Assembly (NCBI GenBank): GCA_017301975.1
Contig: JAFLEI010000006.1
Coordinates: 1-64,000, forward strand
DNA length: 64,000 nucleotides
DNA from: Verrucomicrobiota bacterium
GTDB lineage: Bacteria > Verrucomicrobiota > Verrucomicrobiia > Verrucomicrobiales > Verrucomicrobiaceae
Direction of reading: 5' to 3'
Below, piece after piece: positions 53,860 to 62,114 of the stretch. Below the pieces are notes generated by a model. The model was not told where the DNA came from. It was given only the letters and a program-made list of their open reading frames with translations, and searched no databases. Each line of letters begins with the position of its first letter. The stretch's first letter is position 1. The translations under genes were made by a program, and so were the position numbers.

Positions 53860-55135
53860 TCATGTCGCCGCCATGTTCATTGGCGTGCTGGTCTGCATCC
53901 CCCTGCTTGCCTTGTACCATTTCGGGTATTTCAAAGCCACGGCCGAATGGTTTGCGGTGCTCTTTGCGCGCAGTTTCATTCTGCCTGCCGGCGGGCTGAA
54001 GCAGATCATTTTGCTGCAGTATGGCTATTACACCTTCATGGCCTTCAGCAGCGCGTGGGTGTGCATTGAGATGCCCTCGCAGTGGCGCCGTTTTGCCTTC
54101 CTTCTGGGCGGCACTTTTCTCACGACCACCTTTGCCTGCATCATGGCGATGAGCGGCGTCTTGTTTGAGCCGGTTTCCGGGTCCCTGGCCCTTTGGTTCG
54201 CCGGCATTGCGGGCATCGCCGTGGGCGGCTCGGTCAATGCCTATCGCTGCCATGTCATGCGCGATTATTTCGTCGGACGGCTGTCCACGCGCCTGTTTGA
54301 AGAGCTCGCGGATCAAAACAATCCGGCGAAAATGACGGAGCGCCGTGAGATCACCGTGCTGACCTGCCGCATGCTGAATCATGGCGAGCTTGCCACGGGC
54401 ATCGAGGCCCCCCAGTTCGAAGAACTGGCCACGCATTTTCAGCGCAGCATTTCAGAGTTCCTCATCGAGCGCGGCGCTTATCTGGATGACTGCAGTCCAC
54501 GGCAGGTGCGCGTCTTCTTTGGATTTCCGCTGACGGATGAGCACCACGCCCTGCACGCCGTTCAGGTGGCCGCAGTGTTGCGCAACCATGTGGCCACGCT
54601 GACCCGTGAGATTGAGCAGCGCTTCGGCAAGAAGGCGCAGATTGGCGTGGCATTCAGCACCGGCCCGGCGGTCTGCGGTTTGTTTGGTGTCAGCCATTTT
54701 GAAAGCTTCAGCGCGGTGGGAGACGTGATCGACTTCGCCGCGCAGTTGTGTGTCTTGAACGCTGAATACGGCAGCAAGGTGCTTCTGAGCGCCAGGACCT
54801 ACTCACTGGTGAAGGACAATGCCGAAGTGCGGCCGATGGAAATGGTCAGCACCGCAGGCTCCTCTCAGATGAGTGAGGTGTACGAACTGCTTGCGGAGAA
54901 AGGCGCGCTGCCGGAGCCGGACATGCGCGCCCGCGATGCCTTCTGGCAGGGGGTGGTGCAGTATCGAAAAGGCGACCTCAAGCAGGCGCAGGAAAGCTTC
55001 AGCAACGCCGCCATCGAGGGGCGTGAGGATGCGCCGCTCAAGTACTTCATGGAGCGCGTCGAAATGGCCATGAAGGACAAGTCTTCTCCGTCCCAGGAGG
55101 CCTCCAAGCATTCGCGCAAACTCGCCGTGACCTGA
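53849..55135 (+). CDS. membrane protein with degenerate class III nucleotidyl cyclase domain
   Basis: A 428-residue protein. Residues 1-135 hold about four transmembrane helices (AAMFIGVLVCIPLLALYHFGYF, FLLGGTFLTTTFACIMAMSGVLF, LALWFAGIAGIAVGGSV). Residues about 165-345 follow the class III adenylyl/guanylyl cyclase pattern. The first metal Asp position reads LTCRM with Arg174, and the second (usually GD) is Ser216-Pro217. The GDxVNxAAR motif reads GDVIDFAAQL, with Asp295 for Asn and Gln299 for Arg. It should be catalytically inactive. A TPR-like tail follows (GVVQYRKGDLKQAQESFSNAA). The ATG at 53849 overlaps the ClpX-like gene by 11 bp; recR follows. Confidence 0.83.
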   Translation: MNRNHVAAMFIGVLVCIPLLALYHFGYFKATAEWFAVLFARSFILPAGGLKQIILLQYGYYTFMAFSSAWVCIEMPSQWRRFAFLLGGTFLTTTFACIMAMSGVLFEPVSGSLALWFAGIAGIAVGGSVNAYRCHVMRDYFVGRLSTRLFEELADQNNPAKMTERREITVLTCRMLNHGELATGIEAPQFEELATHFQRSISEFLIERGAYLDDCSPRQVRVFFGFPLTDEHHALHAVQVAAVLRNHVATLTREIEQRFGKKAQIGVAFSTGPAVCGLFGVSHFESFSAVGDVIDFAAQLCVLNAEYGSKVLLSARTYSLVKDNAEVRPMEMVSTAGSSQMSEVYELLAEKGALPEPDMRARDAFWQGVVQYRKGDLKQAQESFSNAAIEGREDAPLKYFMERVEMAMKDKSSPSQEASKHSRKLAVT

Positions 55136-55148
55136 GTTCTTTCCCCCC

Positions 55149-55757
55149 GTGCGCATTGACTATCCACCGGCGATCCAGCGCCTCATCGCCCAGCTTAAAT
55201 CGCTGCCCGGCCTGGGGCCGCGCAGCGCGGAGCGTCTCATGATCTGGCTGCTGCAGAAGAGTGACGAACGCATCGGCCTGCTGTCCCACACATTGCTGGA
55301 GGCCCGGGAGCGCATTGTTCCCTGCGCGGATTGCGGGTTCTTCATTGAAAGCGACAGCGAGTGCCTGCTCTGCCACGACCCGCGCCGCCAGCGCCAGCAG
55401 CTTTGCGTGGTCGAGCAGGCGGCCGATGTGCTGCGCATGGAGCGTTCAGGCGCGTTTCAAGGCTTGTACCACGTGCTCGGCGGCAGGCTTTCACCGCTCG
55501 ACAACGTGACCCCGGAAGACCTGCGCATGGAGTCGCTGGTCAATCGCGTGCGCGATCTCCATACGGAGGAAGTCATCCTCGCCCTCGGTTCCGACGTCGA
55601 GGGAGAGGCCACCGCCAGCTACATCGCCGATTTGCTCCGTCCCGCCGGCATCGCCGTGACCCGTCTGGCCCAGGGGATGCCTGCGGGCGGCGGACTTGAC
55701 CACGTGGATGAACTCACGCTGTACCAGGCGCTGCACGGACGCCGGAAGATGGGATGA
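55149..55757 (+). CDS. recR: recombination mediator RecR
   Basis: RecR works with RecO (and RecF) to load RecA on SSB-coated DNA. The 202-residue protein has the N-terminal helix-hairpin-helix (LIAQLKSLPGLGPRSAERL), the zinc finger CADCGFF...CLLC, and a Toprim domain (LCVVEQAADVLRMERSG, VILALGSDVEGEATASYIADLL). The Walker-like C-terminal segment VTRLAQGMPAGGGLDHVDELTLYQAL completes it. Length is standard. The start is GTG at 55149. It lies 13 bp after the pseudo-cyclase gene and may be cotranscribed with it and the ClpX-like gene. Confidence 0.97.
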   Translation: MRIDYPPAIQRLIAQLKSLPGLGPRSAERLMIWLLQKSDERIGLLSHTLLEARERIVPCADCGFFIESDSECLLCHDPRRQRQQLCVVEQAADVLRMERSGAFQGLYHVLGGRLSPLDNVTPEDLRMESLVNRVRDLHTEEVILALGSDVEGEATASYIADLLRPAGIAVTRLAQGMPAGGGLDHVDELTLYQALHGRRKMG

Positions 55758-55758
55758 A

Positions 55759-56130
55759 TCACTCCAGCCCCAGCGCCGCCACCTCGTCTTCATCCAGGCC
55801 GAGATAGTGGCCCAGTTCATGGAGGAAGGTGATGCGTACTTCGTGGCGGTAGGTTGCGAGATCACCGGCACATTCGTCCCAGAGATTGTCGAGAAAGAGG
55901 CGGATGCGCGGCATCTCGTCCGGGGTTTCCGGAAACCCATCACTGCGGGAGAGACCTTCAAACAGACCGAGCAGATCGGGGTCAAGGTCTTCGTCAATAT
56001 CGACCAAGGCCTCCATTTCGGTCAGCTCAATGCGGCAGTCTCCCGCCTCATTGCGAATCTCGGACGGCAGTGAAATCAGTGTCTCTTTGACGACTTTGGT
56101 GGCGATGGTGAGAAGGCGTGGGAATCGCAT
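55759..56130 (-). CDS. minimal zincin metallopeptidase family protein (DUF1025)
   Basis: A 123-residue cytosolic protein with the zinc motif TFLHELGHYLGLDEDEV near its C-terminus, the signature of the short metallopeptidase family known as minimal zincins (HExxHxxGxxE/D). The N-terminal half is acidic (LVDIDEDLDPDLLGLFEGL) and includes IRLFLDNLWDECAG, which matches the family. No substrate is known. It starts 6 bp after the M1 aminopeptidase stop on the same strand and ends 1 bp from the convergent recR stop. Confidence 0.88.
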   Translation of the reverse strand: MRFPRLLTIATKVVKETLISLPSEIRNEAGDCRIELTEMEALVDIDEDLDPDLLGLFEGLSRSDGFPETPDEMPRIRLFLDNLWDECAGDLATYRHEVRITFLHELGHYLGLDEDEVAALGLE

Positions 56131-56136
56131 GAGTGG

Positions 56137-58752
56137 TTACTTGCCCGCCTTTTTTTCGGCGGCGGCGGGTTGTGATTTTTTCTTCAGGGTTTCGAGTTCT
56201 TTCTGCTGTTCTTCGGCCTGCTTTTGCAGCTGCTGTACGCGATCCCAGAGTTTTTTCAAATCGGCCGGGCTTTCCAGGCCCGCACGGATGTCCTGCACGG
56301 ATTTGGCCGCCGCTTCGCGCACGAGGTCGATGCGAGCATCGCCGCCTCGGCTCAGCGGTTCCAGCACGGCGAGCGCCTTCGGATCGCGCAGCGTGCCGAG
56401 GGCCTTGGCGCTGGCGAGACGCCAGGAGTGGCGCGGATCGGTGAGCTTGGTGGTGAGAAATTCACGCACCGCATCCCGCTGCGCATTCGTGGGCCGGCGC
56501 GCGAGGAAGGCGAGTGCATCAAAGGCGATGCCCGCATCGCGACCGCGAAGATAGGGGAGAGACTGCAACCGGGCCAGCACCTCAGGAACCGCAGACTCGT
56601 CGTCCTGGGCGCGCAGTGCTTTGACTGCGGCAAGCTGAAGCGAGTTGTTGAAACTGGTGCCCTTCAATTGCGCACGGAGTGCTGCGGCGACTGCGGCATC
56701 GCCCGGCCGTGCTCCCCAGGATTCGATGACACTGGCGAGTATGTCCGGGTTCTTCTCGCTCTGGGCCATCTTCCACAGGGCTTCCTGCGACTCCGCTGTG
56801 TTCAGCGCCGCAAGAGCCTGTACGACGGCCCTGCGCACGCGCGCATCGGGCTGGTTGCTGCTGCCGGCGATCAGCGCCGCACGTGCATCGGGCTCGGCGA
56901 TTTTCGCGAGTGCCTTCGCCGCCTCGGAACGCACGGCGTAAAAAGCGTCTTCGCGCAGGGCTTTGCCGAGCTTGTCGATGTTCTTGTCATCGAGCGTGCT
57001 GATGGCGAGCATCCGGCCGATGACATCGGATTGCAGCTGTTTGTCGAGCATCGGGCCCGGCGGCGTGAAGCTGACCTTGGCCAGCACGGTGAAATCAGGA
57101 TCAATGCGCACCAATTCCGGCTGCGAAGGCAGCGGGAAGTAAAATTCTTCGACATCCTTGCTGACGTCCGCCTTGAAACGCAGCAGATCTTTTTGTCCGG
57201 CAATCGCAAAACCGACTGGCAGCGGCACCCTGAAGAGACGCACCTGATCGCTGAGCTTCTGCGTCTGCCGTACAGTGATCCTGGCCTGCTTCGAACCGGC
57301 ATCCCATGCGTAGTCGATTTTCAATTCGGGCACGCCGCCGTGAAAAAGCCACTGGTCGAAAAATTGATCAAACGAAAGCCCGCTGAGTTCCTCGACGACA
57401 TCCTGCAGATCTTCGGTGCGGACGATGCCGTTGCGATGCCGCTCAAGATACGTCCGGATGCACTTGCGGTACAAATCCGCGCCAAGCTGGCTGCGCAGCA
57501 TGTGCAGCACCCAGGCACCTTTTGGGTAGGCCCGTGAATCAAACTGCTGCATCGGGTCGCCATAGTCACGCCAGACGATGGGCCGCGTATCGTTGGCTTG
57601 GAACACCTGCTGAGCTTCATTCCATAGCGCGTGCTTCATCGCATCGGCTCCGAGTTTCTGCCCTTCATAGAGCACCGTGTAGTAGGTCGCGAAGCCCTCG
57701 TTCAGCCAGAGGTGCGACCAGTCACGGCAGGTGACCAGATCACCAAACCACTGGTGGGCTGTCTCATGGGCGTCCAGTTGAAATAGGGTTCGCAGCTGCT
57801 CGGTGTCGGAGTTGAACAACATGTCGGCGGCTTCAAAGGTACAGCTCGTGTTTTCCATGCCACCGGCGATGAAATCGAGGCAATAGACCTGAAAGTACTT
57901 ATCCCACGCAAAGGGCACGCCGATTTCCTTTTGGTAGAACTCAATGATCTTGCGCGTGTCGGCAAAAGCATTCGCCGCCTGCTCCTTGTGCGAGGGCGGA
58001 ACCAGCAGCGCCAGCGGCAGGCTTCCCGCCTTGTCATCCAGTTGGTGGAAATGACCCGCAGCCAGCGCGATGAGGTAGTTCACATGCGGCTTGTCCTGCA
58101 GCCAGTGAAACACCATTCGTCCCTCGCCCTCCGCCTGTTCGCTTTGCAGCGTCCCGTTGGAAATGACCTGCATGCCTTTGGGCACGTGGCAGATCACCTC
58201 GCTGGTGAAGCGCTCATTCGGATAATCGTAGCTGGGGAACCAAAAGCGATGCTCCTCCGCCTCTCCCTGGCTCCACACCTGCGTGTCGCCGGTTTTGTAA
58301 CCCATCTCCGGCGTGCGGAAATACAGGCCGTGCTCGGGCTGCGCGGAATACGTGACGGTCACCGTCGCCTCCGCGTCGGGTGCGATCGCCTTGGCGAAGG
58401 TGATGATGAGTTTGTCATTCGTGACCTGGTGCTCCGCGACCTGCGCGCCCGTCGCAGTGATGGAGGCGATTTCCAAATCCACCGCATCCAGTTCCAGCTT
58501 CTCCAGAGGCAGGGCGATCGGCTTGAAGCGCAGCATCGCGCTGCCTGAAACCGTGCGTTTGGCAAAATCCGGCGTCACATCCAGCTTCACGTGCAAAATA
58601 TCCGCCCGCCGGTCCCGCGCATATTTTCGCCCCGGTTTGAGCTGCAATGGCTGCGGCAGGAAGTGCTTGTTGCAGTGCAGGCAGTCGGTGGAATCAGCTG
58701 CGGCCTCCAGAGTCAGGAATGCTGCGGCAAGAATGAATGAGCGGATGCGCAT
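56137..58752 (-). CDS. secreted M1 family aminopeptidase with C-terminal HEAT-like repeats
   Basis: An 871-residue exported zinc aminopeptidase. The signal peptide (MRIRSFILAAAFLTLEAAA) is followed by an M1 N-terminal beta domain (ILHVKLDVTPDFAKRTVSGSAMLRF), the substrate-binding GGMENTS (GxMEN), and the zinc motif DAHETAHQWFGDLVTCRDWSHLWLNEGFA (HExxH-18-E with Thr-Ala in the middle). After about residue 600 come alpha-helical HEAT-like repeats (ALAKIAEPDARAALIAG, VRRAVVQALAALNTAESQEAL) and a Lys/Glu-rich coiled tail (LQKQAEEQQKELETLKKK). The ATG at 58752 begins the signal peptide. It is followed by the small zincin gene. Confidence 0.93.
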   Translation of the reverse strand: MRIRSFILAAAFLTLEAAADSTDCLHCNKHFLPQPLQLKPGRKYARDRRADILHVKLDVTPDFAKRTVSGSAMLRFKPIALPLEKLELDAVDLEIASITATGAQVAEHQVTNDKLIITFAKAIAPDAEATVTVTYSAQPEHGLYFRTPEMGYKTGDTQVWSQGEAEEHRFWFPSYDYPNERFTSEVICHVPKGMQVISNGTLQSEQAEGEGRMVFHWLQDKPHVNYLIALAAGHFHQLDDKAGSLPLALLVPPSHKEQAANAFADTRKIIEFYQKEIGVPFAWDKYFQVYCLDFIAGGMENTSCTFEAADMLFNSDTEQLRTLFQLDAHETAHQWFGDLVTCRDWSHLWLNEGFATYYTVLYEGQKLGADAMKHALWNEAQQVFQANDTRPIVWRDYGDPMQQFDSRAYPKGAWVLHMLRSQLGADLYRKCIRTYLERHRNGIVRTEDLQDVVEELSGLSFDQFFDQWLFHGGVPELKIDYAWDAGSKQARITVRQTQKLSDQVRLFRVPLPVGFAIAGQKDLLRFKADVSKDVEEFYFPLPSQPELVRIDPDFTVLAKVSFTPPGPMLDKQLQSDVIGRMLAISTLDDKNIDKLGKALREDAFYAVRSEAAKALAKIAEPDARAALIAGSSNQPDARVRRAVVQALAALNTAESQEALWKMAQSEKNPDILASVIESWGARPGDAAVAAALRAQLKGTSFNNSLQLAAVKALRAQDDESAVPEVLARLQSLPYLRGRDAGIAFDALAFLARRPTNAQRDAVREFLTTKLTDPRHSWRLASAKALGTLRDPKALAVLEPLSRGGDARIDLVREAAAKSVQDIRAGLESPADLKKLWDRVQQLQKQAEEQQKELETLKKKSQPAAAEKKAGK

Positions 58753-58838
58753 GATGGCGGCGAGCATCCCGAACGCGACGCCGGGTGGCAAGCACAATCA
58801 GGAAGGAGAGACCTCCAGCCGACGTATCTGGCAGGGTC

Positions 58839-60242
58839 ATGCTCACTTTTTCCGACCACAGCCTGGGATCTTCACGCCTTCAGCGGCGTGATTTCCTGCG
58901 CATTGGCGGGCTGGGACTGGGCGGGCTCGGGTTGAGCGATCTGATGGCGCTCAAGTCGCGCGCGGCTTCCTCCAAGTCCCTGCTCAAGGACAAGTCGGTC
59001 ATCTTCCTCTTCATGCATGGCGGACCTTCGCAGTTCGAGACCTTTGATCCGAAGATGGATGCGCCCTCGGAGATCCGCAGCGTCACGGGCGAGATTAAAA
59101 CCAAACTCCCCGGCGTGACCTTTGGCGGCACATTTGAGAAGTTGGCGAAGCTGGCGGACAAGTTCAGCATCGTGCGTTCCTTCGTCACGGGCGACGCGGT
59201 GCATGACATCAAGACCATCGTCGGCAAGGATACGATGAAGGCGAATCTCGGGTCTCTGTACTCACGCATGGCCGGGCCGTTGCGCAAAAGCAGCGCCATG
59301 CCGACGAATGTGGCGCTGTTTCCGCAGGCGGTTTCATCCACCGCCGGACCGGTGATCAAGCAATTCGGCGACTTCACCTCCAGCGGCGAATTTGGCACAA
59401 CGTATCAGCCCTTTGTGCCTGGCGCAGGCAGCGGGGCGCAGGCGGACATGACCTTGAGCATGGCACAGTCCCGGTTGGACGATCGCCGCGCGCTGCTCAC
59501 TTCACTGGATCAATGGCAGCGCACCATGGACGGCAGCCAGGTCGTTGGCGGCATGTCAGAATTTCAATCGCTTGCCTTCGACGTGCTGCGGCGTGGCGTG
59601 TCAGACGCGTTTGATCTTTCCAAAGAAGACCCGCGTCTCATCGCACGATATGACACTTCACTGCTGCTGCCGAAAGACCGCATCAGCACGCAGTGGAACA
59701 ACCGCGAGCACTATGCCGACAACGCCGCCACGCTGGGAAAACTCCTGCTCATGGCGCGTCGGTTGTGTGAGCGCGGCTGCGGCTTCGTCACCGTGACGAC
59801 GAGCTTTGTATGGGACATGCACGCCGACAACAACAACGCCCCCTGCCGCACCGGCATGGATTACGTCGGACGTCCGTTTGACCACGCGGTATCCGCCTTG
59901 ATCGAAGACATTGAGTCACGCGGCCTCAGCGAAAAAATCATGCTCGTCTGCTGTGGCGAGATGGGCCGTTCGCCCAAGATCAATGTCAAGGGTGGGCGCG
60001 ATCACTGGGGTGGCCTCGCACCCCTCATGATCTATGGCGGCGGCTTAAAAATGGGCCAGGTCATCGGGCAGTCGGCACGCAATGGGGGAGAGCCCGCCTC
60101 CGAGCCGGTCACCATTCCCGATTTGATCGCCACCATCATGCACACGCTGGTGGACGTGGGCCAGGCACGCGTCACCGATGGCCTGCCGCCCAGCCTGCTC
60201 AACGTGCTGACCCGGGGCGAACCGATCCGGGGGCTGGTTTAA
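58839..60242 (+). CDS. DUF1501 family protein, Tat-exported (second copy)
   Basis: A 467-residue DUF1501 protein. The Tat signal LQRRDFLRIGGLGLGGLGLSDLMAL is followed by SVIFLFMHGGPSQFETFDPKMDAP. Then come SIVRSFVTGDAVHD, CGFVTVTTSFVWDMHADNN, MLVCCGEMGRSPKINVKGGRDHWGGLAPLMIYGGG, and a C-terminal VTIPDLIATIMHTLVD...GEPIRGLV. It is clearly a different subtype from the copy at 38495-39949, with GGPSQFETFDPK in place of GAPSHVDLFDHK. The enzymatic role is unknown. No DUF1549/DUF1553 partner is adjacent, and the neighbour is the divergent M1 aminopeptidase. The ATG at 58839 starts just before the Tat motif. Confidence 0.9.
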   Translation: MLTFSDHSLGSSRLQRRDFLRIGGLGLGGLGLSDLMALKSRAASSKSLLKDKSVIFLFMHGGPSQFETFDPKMDAPSEIRSVTGEIKTKLPGVTFGGTFEKLAKLADKFSIVRSFVTGDAVHDIKTIVGKDTMKANLGSLYSRMAGPLRKSSAMPTNVALFPQAVSSTAGPVIKQFGDFTSSGEFGTTYQPFVPGAGSGAQADMTLSMAQSRLDDRRALLTSLDQWQRTMDGSQVVGGMSEFQSLAFDVLRRGVSDAFDLSKEDPRLIARYDTSLLLPKDRISTQWNNREHYADNAATLGKLLLMARRLCERGCGFVTVTTSFVWDMHADNNNAPCRTGMDYVGRPFDHAVSALIEDIESRGLSEKIMLVCCGEMGRSPKINVKGGRDHWGGLAPLMIYGGGLKMGQVIGQSARNGGEPASEPVTIPDLIATIMHTLVDVGQARVTDGLPPSLLNVLTRGEPIRGLV

Positions 60243-60246
60243 ATTG

Positions 60247-60312
60247 AGTTGAGGGCGCAGGCGTGCAGGCGGGGCTCCATGCGGCGGCAGATGCCGCCCA
60301 GGTCGCTCAACT
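60247..60312. other. nested inverted repeats after DUF1501 gene
   Basis: AGTTGAG (60247-60253) pairs with CTCAACT (60306-60312) and encloses the palindrome GGCGGCAGATGCCGCC (60283-60298). The fold could be a 3' mRNA structure; a T-run is missing. The rest of the 269-bp gap to the DUF2726 gene shows nothing firm apart from a TATAAT at 60488-60493. Confidence 0.4.
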
Positions 60313-60511
60313 TACCTTTGCAGAAGCGGGTTCGGTGAAAGGCCGATGGGCATGTGATGCACTCGCCCAAACGTTCCCGCAGTCGTTGCGAAAGGAGCCA
60401 GCGTTCAATCGAACATTTTGCCTGAAGAACTAAACTTCAATTCACGCCGTCTTACAGGGTTCTTACCAAAGCCGGGTTGATCGGGGTTATAATTACCATA
60501 ACTGGTTAAAC

Positions 60512-61102
60512 ATGCAGCCCTCATCTGCTAATCCCCCACTTTCCTCTGCCGAAACATCCCCCACTCCTTACCCCCTTCTTTCTTCCGACGAAGCTCTGTT
60601 TCACGCCTGCCTGGAAAATGTTACCGCCCAGCGCTGCCACATTCAGTGCAAGCCGCGCCTCTTGGAAATCCTCCATCCTGAAAACGTCGCGGGTTTTGTG
60701 AAGATCTGCCAGCGCCATATCGACTTCCTCATCTACCGCAAAGGGGACTGGCTGCCGATGGTGGCGATTGAATTCGAGGACGAAAGCCCCAGCAAGGCCA
60801 GCCGCAAGAGCCGCGACCGGCAGTTGGTGGAGGACATTTTTTCGAGCTTCGGCATCCCCGTGCTCCAGGTCCATGCCAAGGACATCAACCAGATGGACAC
60901 CCTGGTTCACAAGCTCAGCAACGCCTGGCAGCAAAGGAATGCGAATCTGGAACTCATGCCTGCACCCAGCGAGGAATGCGCCCCCCATCCTCCGACGACG
61001 ACGCTGCTCGCAGCCAGCCCCAATTCAAAGTCCAGTTCCAGTCCGAATTCTGCTGCCAATACCACGCGGCTGACCACGGCTGCCTGCTCCTCCATTTCCT
61101 GA
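60512..61102 (+). CDS. DUF2726 domain protein
   Basis: A 196-residue protein whose middle (about 25-135) matches DUF2726, a restriction-endonuclease-like fold: CHIQCKPRLLEILHP, ICQRHIDFLIYRKGDWLPMVAIEFEDES with the D...E-type catalytic positions, RKSRDRQLVEDIFSSFGIPVLQVHAKD. Whether it cuts DNA is not known. Both ends are Ser/Pro/Thr-rich and probably disordered; the tail (SPNSKSSSSPNSAANTT) is low complexity. A TATAAT lies at 60488-60493, 18 bp before the ATG, without a clear -35. It stands alone, ending 10 bp from a convergent gene. Confidence 0.82.
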   Translation: MQPSSANPPLSSAETSPTPYPLLSSDEALFHACLENVTAQRCHIQCKPRLLEILHPENVAGFVKICQRHIDFLIYRKGDWLPMVAIEFEDESPSKASRKSRDRQLVEDIFSSFGIPVLQVHAKDINQMDTLVHKLSNAWQQRNANLELMPAPSEECAPHPPTTTLLAASPNSKSSSSPNSAANTTRLTTAACSSIS

Positions 61103-61112
61103 AGACCGGGGC

Positions 61113-62114
61113 TCAGTCTGCATTGAAGCTCAAGGTGGTCGCAGAGGCTGGATTCGTCGGCGCCTCACGATCCACCTCAAACGGTCCCAGCAGATTGTTG
61201 CCCGCCAGGTCTTCGAGCAGCGGGTCAATTTCCAAAATATTCGCCCCTCGCTCCCACCCAGCCTTTGGCGTGAACGACCACCTGCCTGCATTGGCAGCGA
61301 CAGCAACCGTCCCGGAAACCTCCTTATTGGCGCGCTTCACCTTCAATGCGGACACGAGCATCGAAGGGTCCATCGGTTCATCGAATGTAACCAGCAGCGG
61401 ATCACAAGTTCCCGCCTTGGGCGCAGTGATCTGCCAGCGCTGCGGATCTGGGCAGGTGTGATCCACAGCCCCGGCGATGAGTTCAAACACCGCTTCCTTT
61501 CCCAAGGCCGCGCCTGTGATGGAACGCCAGCCTGCGGCGATCCGGAGGGTGTGCCGTCGGTCCTCCTGCAAAACGGGCCCTTCATCGATATTCAAATTCA
61601 CCCCGGTTTTCTGCCGCCCAGGATGCAGCCAGAGGGTGAGACGTTTGCCATCGGGCGACCAGAGCTCAGTCTCGCGAAAAGCGCCGTGGACCACACTGCC
61701 ATCCTGCCGGTGCAGCGTGATGCGCTCAAGAAACACGCCCTGCTCCATCGGCTGAGTGAAGTGCAGGTAGAGCTTGAGCGCATTGGCAGGGAGCAACGCG
61801 GGAGAGGGCGAGATGCTCACCGCCGGCGCAGCAGAGGGTGATTGCGCAAACTGCAGCCGCTGCGTGTTCCAGATGCCGTCCGCCTTTTGAAACTCGACGC
61901 GGTAGGTTTCTCCCGGCACCAATGGCAGTGCGGCGGCAAAGCGCACGCTGGCGCTTTCCTTGGCCACGCTGCCGAACAGCGGTGCGGTGGCGGCCCCTCG
62001 GAACACGCGGACATCGCTTCCCCGGGCTTCGATCTGCCCGGCCTCGTTCACCCACACATCGGCGGCGAATGTGGCAGAGCAGAGGAGCCCGAAAAGAATG
62101 AACCAGGGTTTCAC
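61113..62114 (-). CDS. secreted protein with SbsA-type Ig-like domains
   Basis: A 333-residue exported protein. The signal peptide (MKPWFILFGLLCSATFA) is followed by a small beta domain and then at least two bacterial Ig-like (SbsA/Big) modules: ALKLYLHFTQPMEQGVFLERITL near residue 110 and DPLLVTFDEPMDPSMLVSALKV near residue 240. The second continues into WERGANILEIDPLLEDLAGNNL, typical of this module. Function is unknown. The start is GTG at 62114; it overlaps the TGA of the upstream gene as GTGA, so the two proteins are translationally coupled and likely act together. Confidence 0.82.
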   Translation of the reverse strand: MKPWFILFGLLCSATFAADVWVNEAGQIEARGSDVRVFRGAATAPLFGSVAKESASVRFAAALPLVPGETYRVEFQKADGIWNTQRLQFAQSPSAAPAVSISPSPALLPANALKLYLHFTQPMEQGVFLERITLHRQDGSVVHGAFRETELWSPDGKRLTLWLHPGRQKTGVNLNIDEGPVLQEDRRHTLRIAAGWRSITGAALGKEAVFELIAGAVDHTCPDPQRWQITAPKAGTCDPLLVTFDEPMDPSMLVSALKVKRANKEVSGTVAVAANAGRWSFTPKAGWERGANILEIDPLLEDLAGNNLLGPFEVDREAPTNPASATTLSFNAD

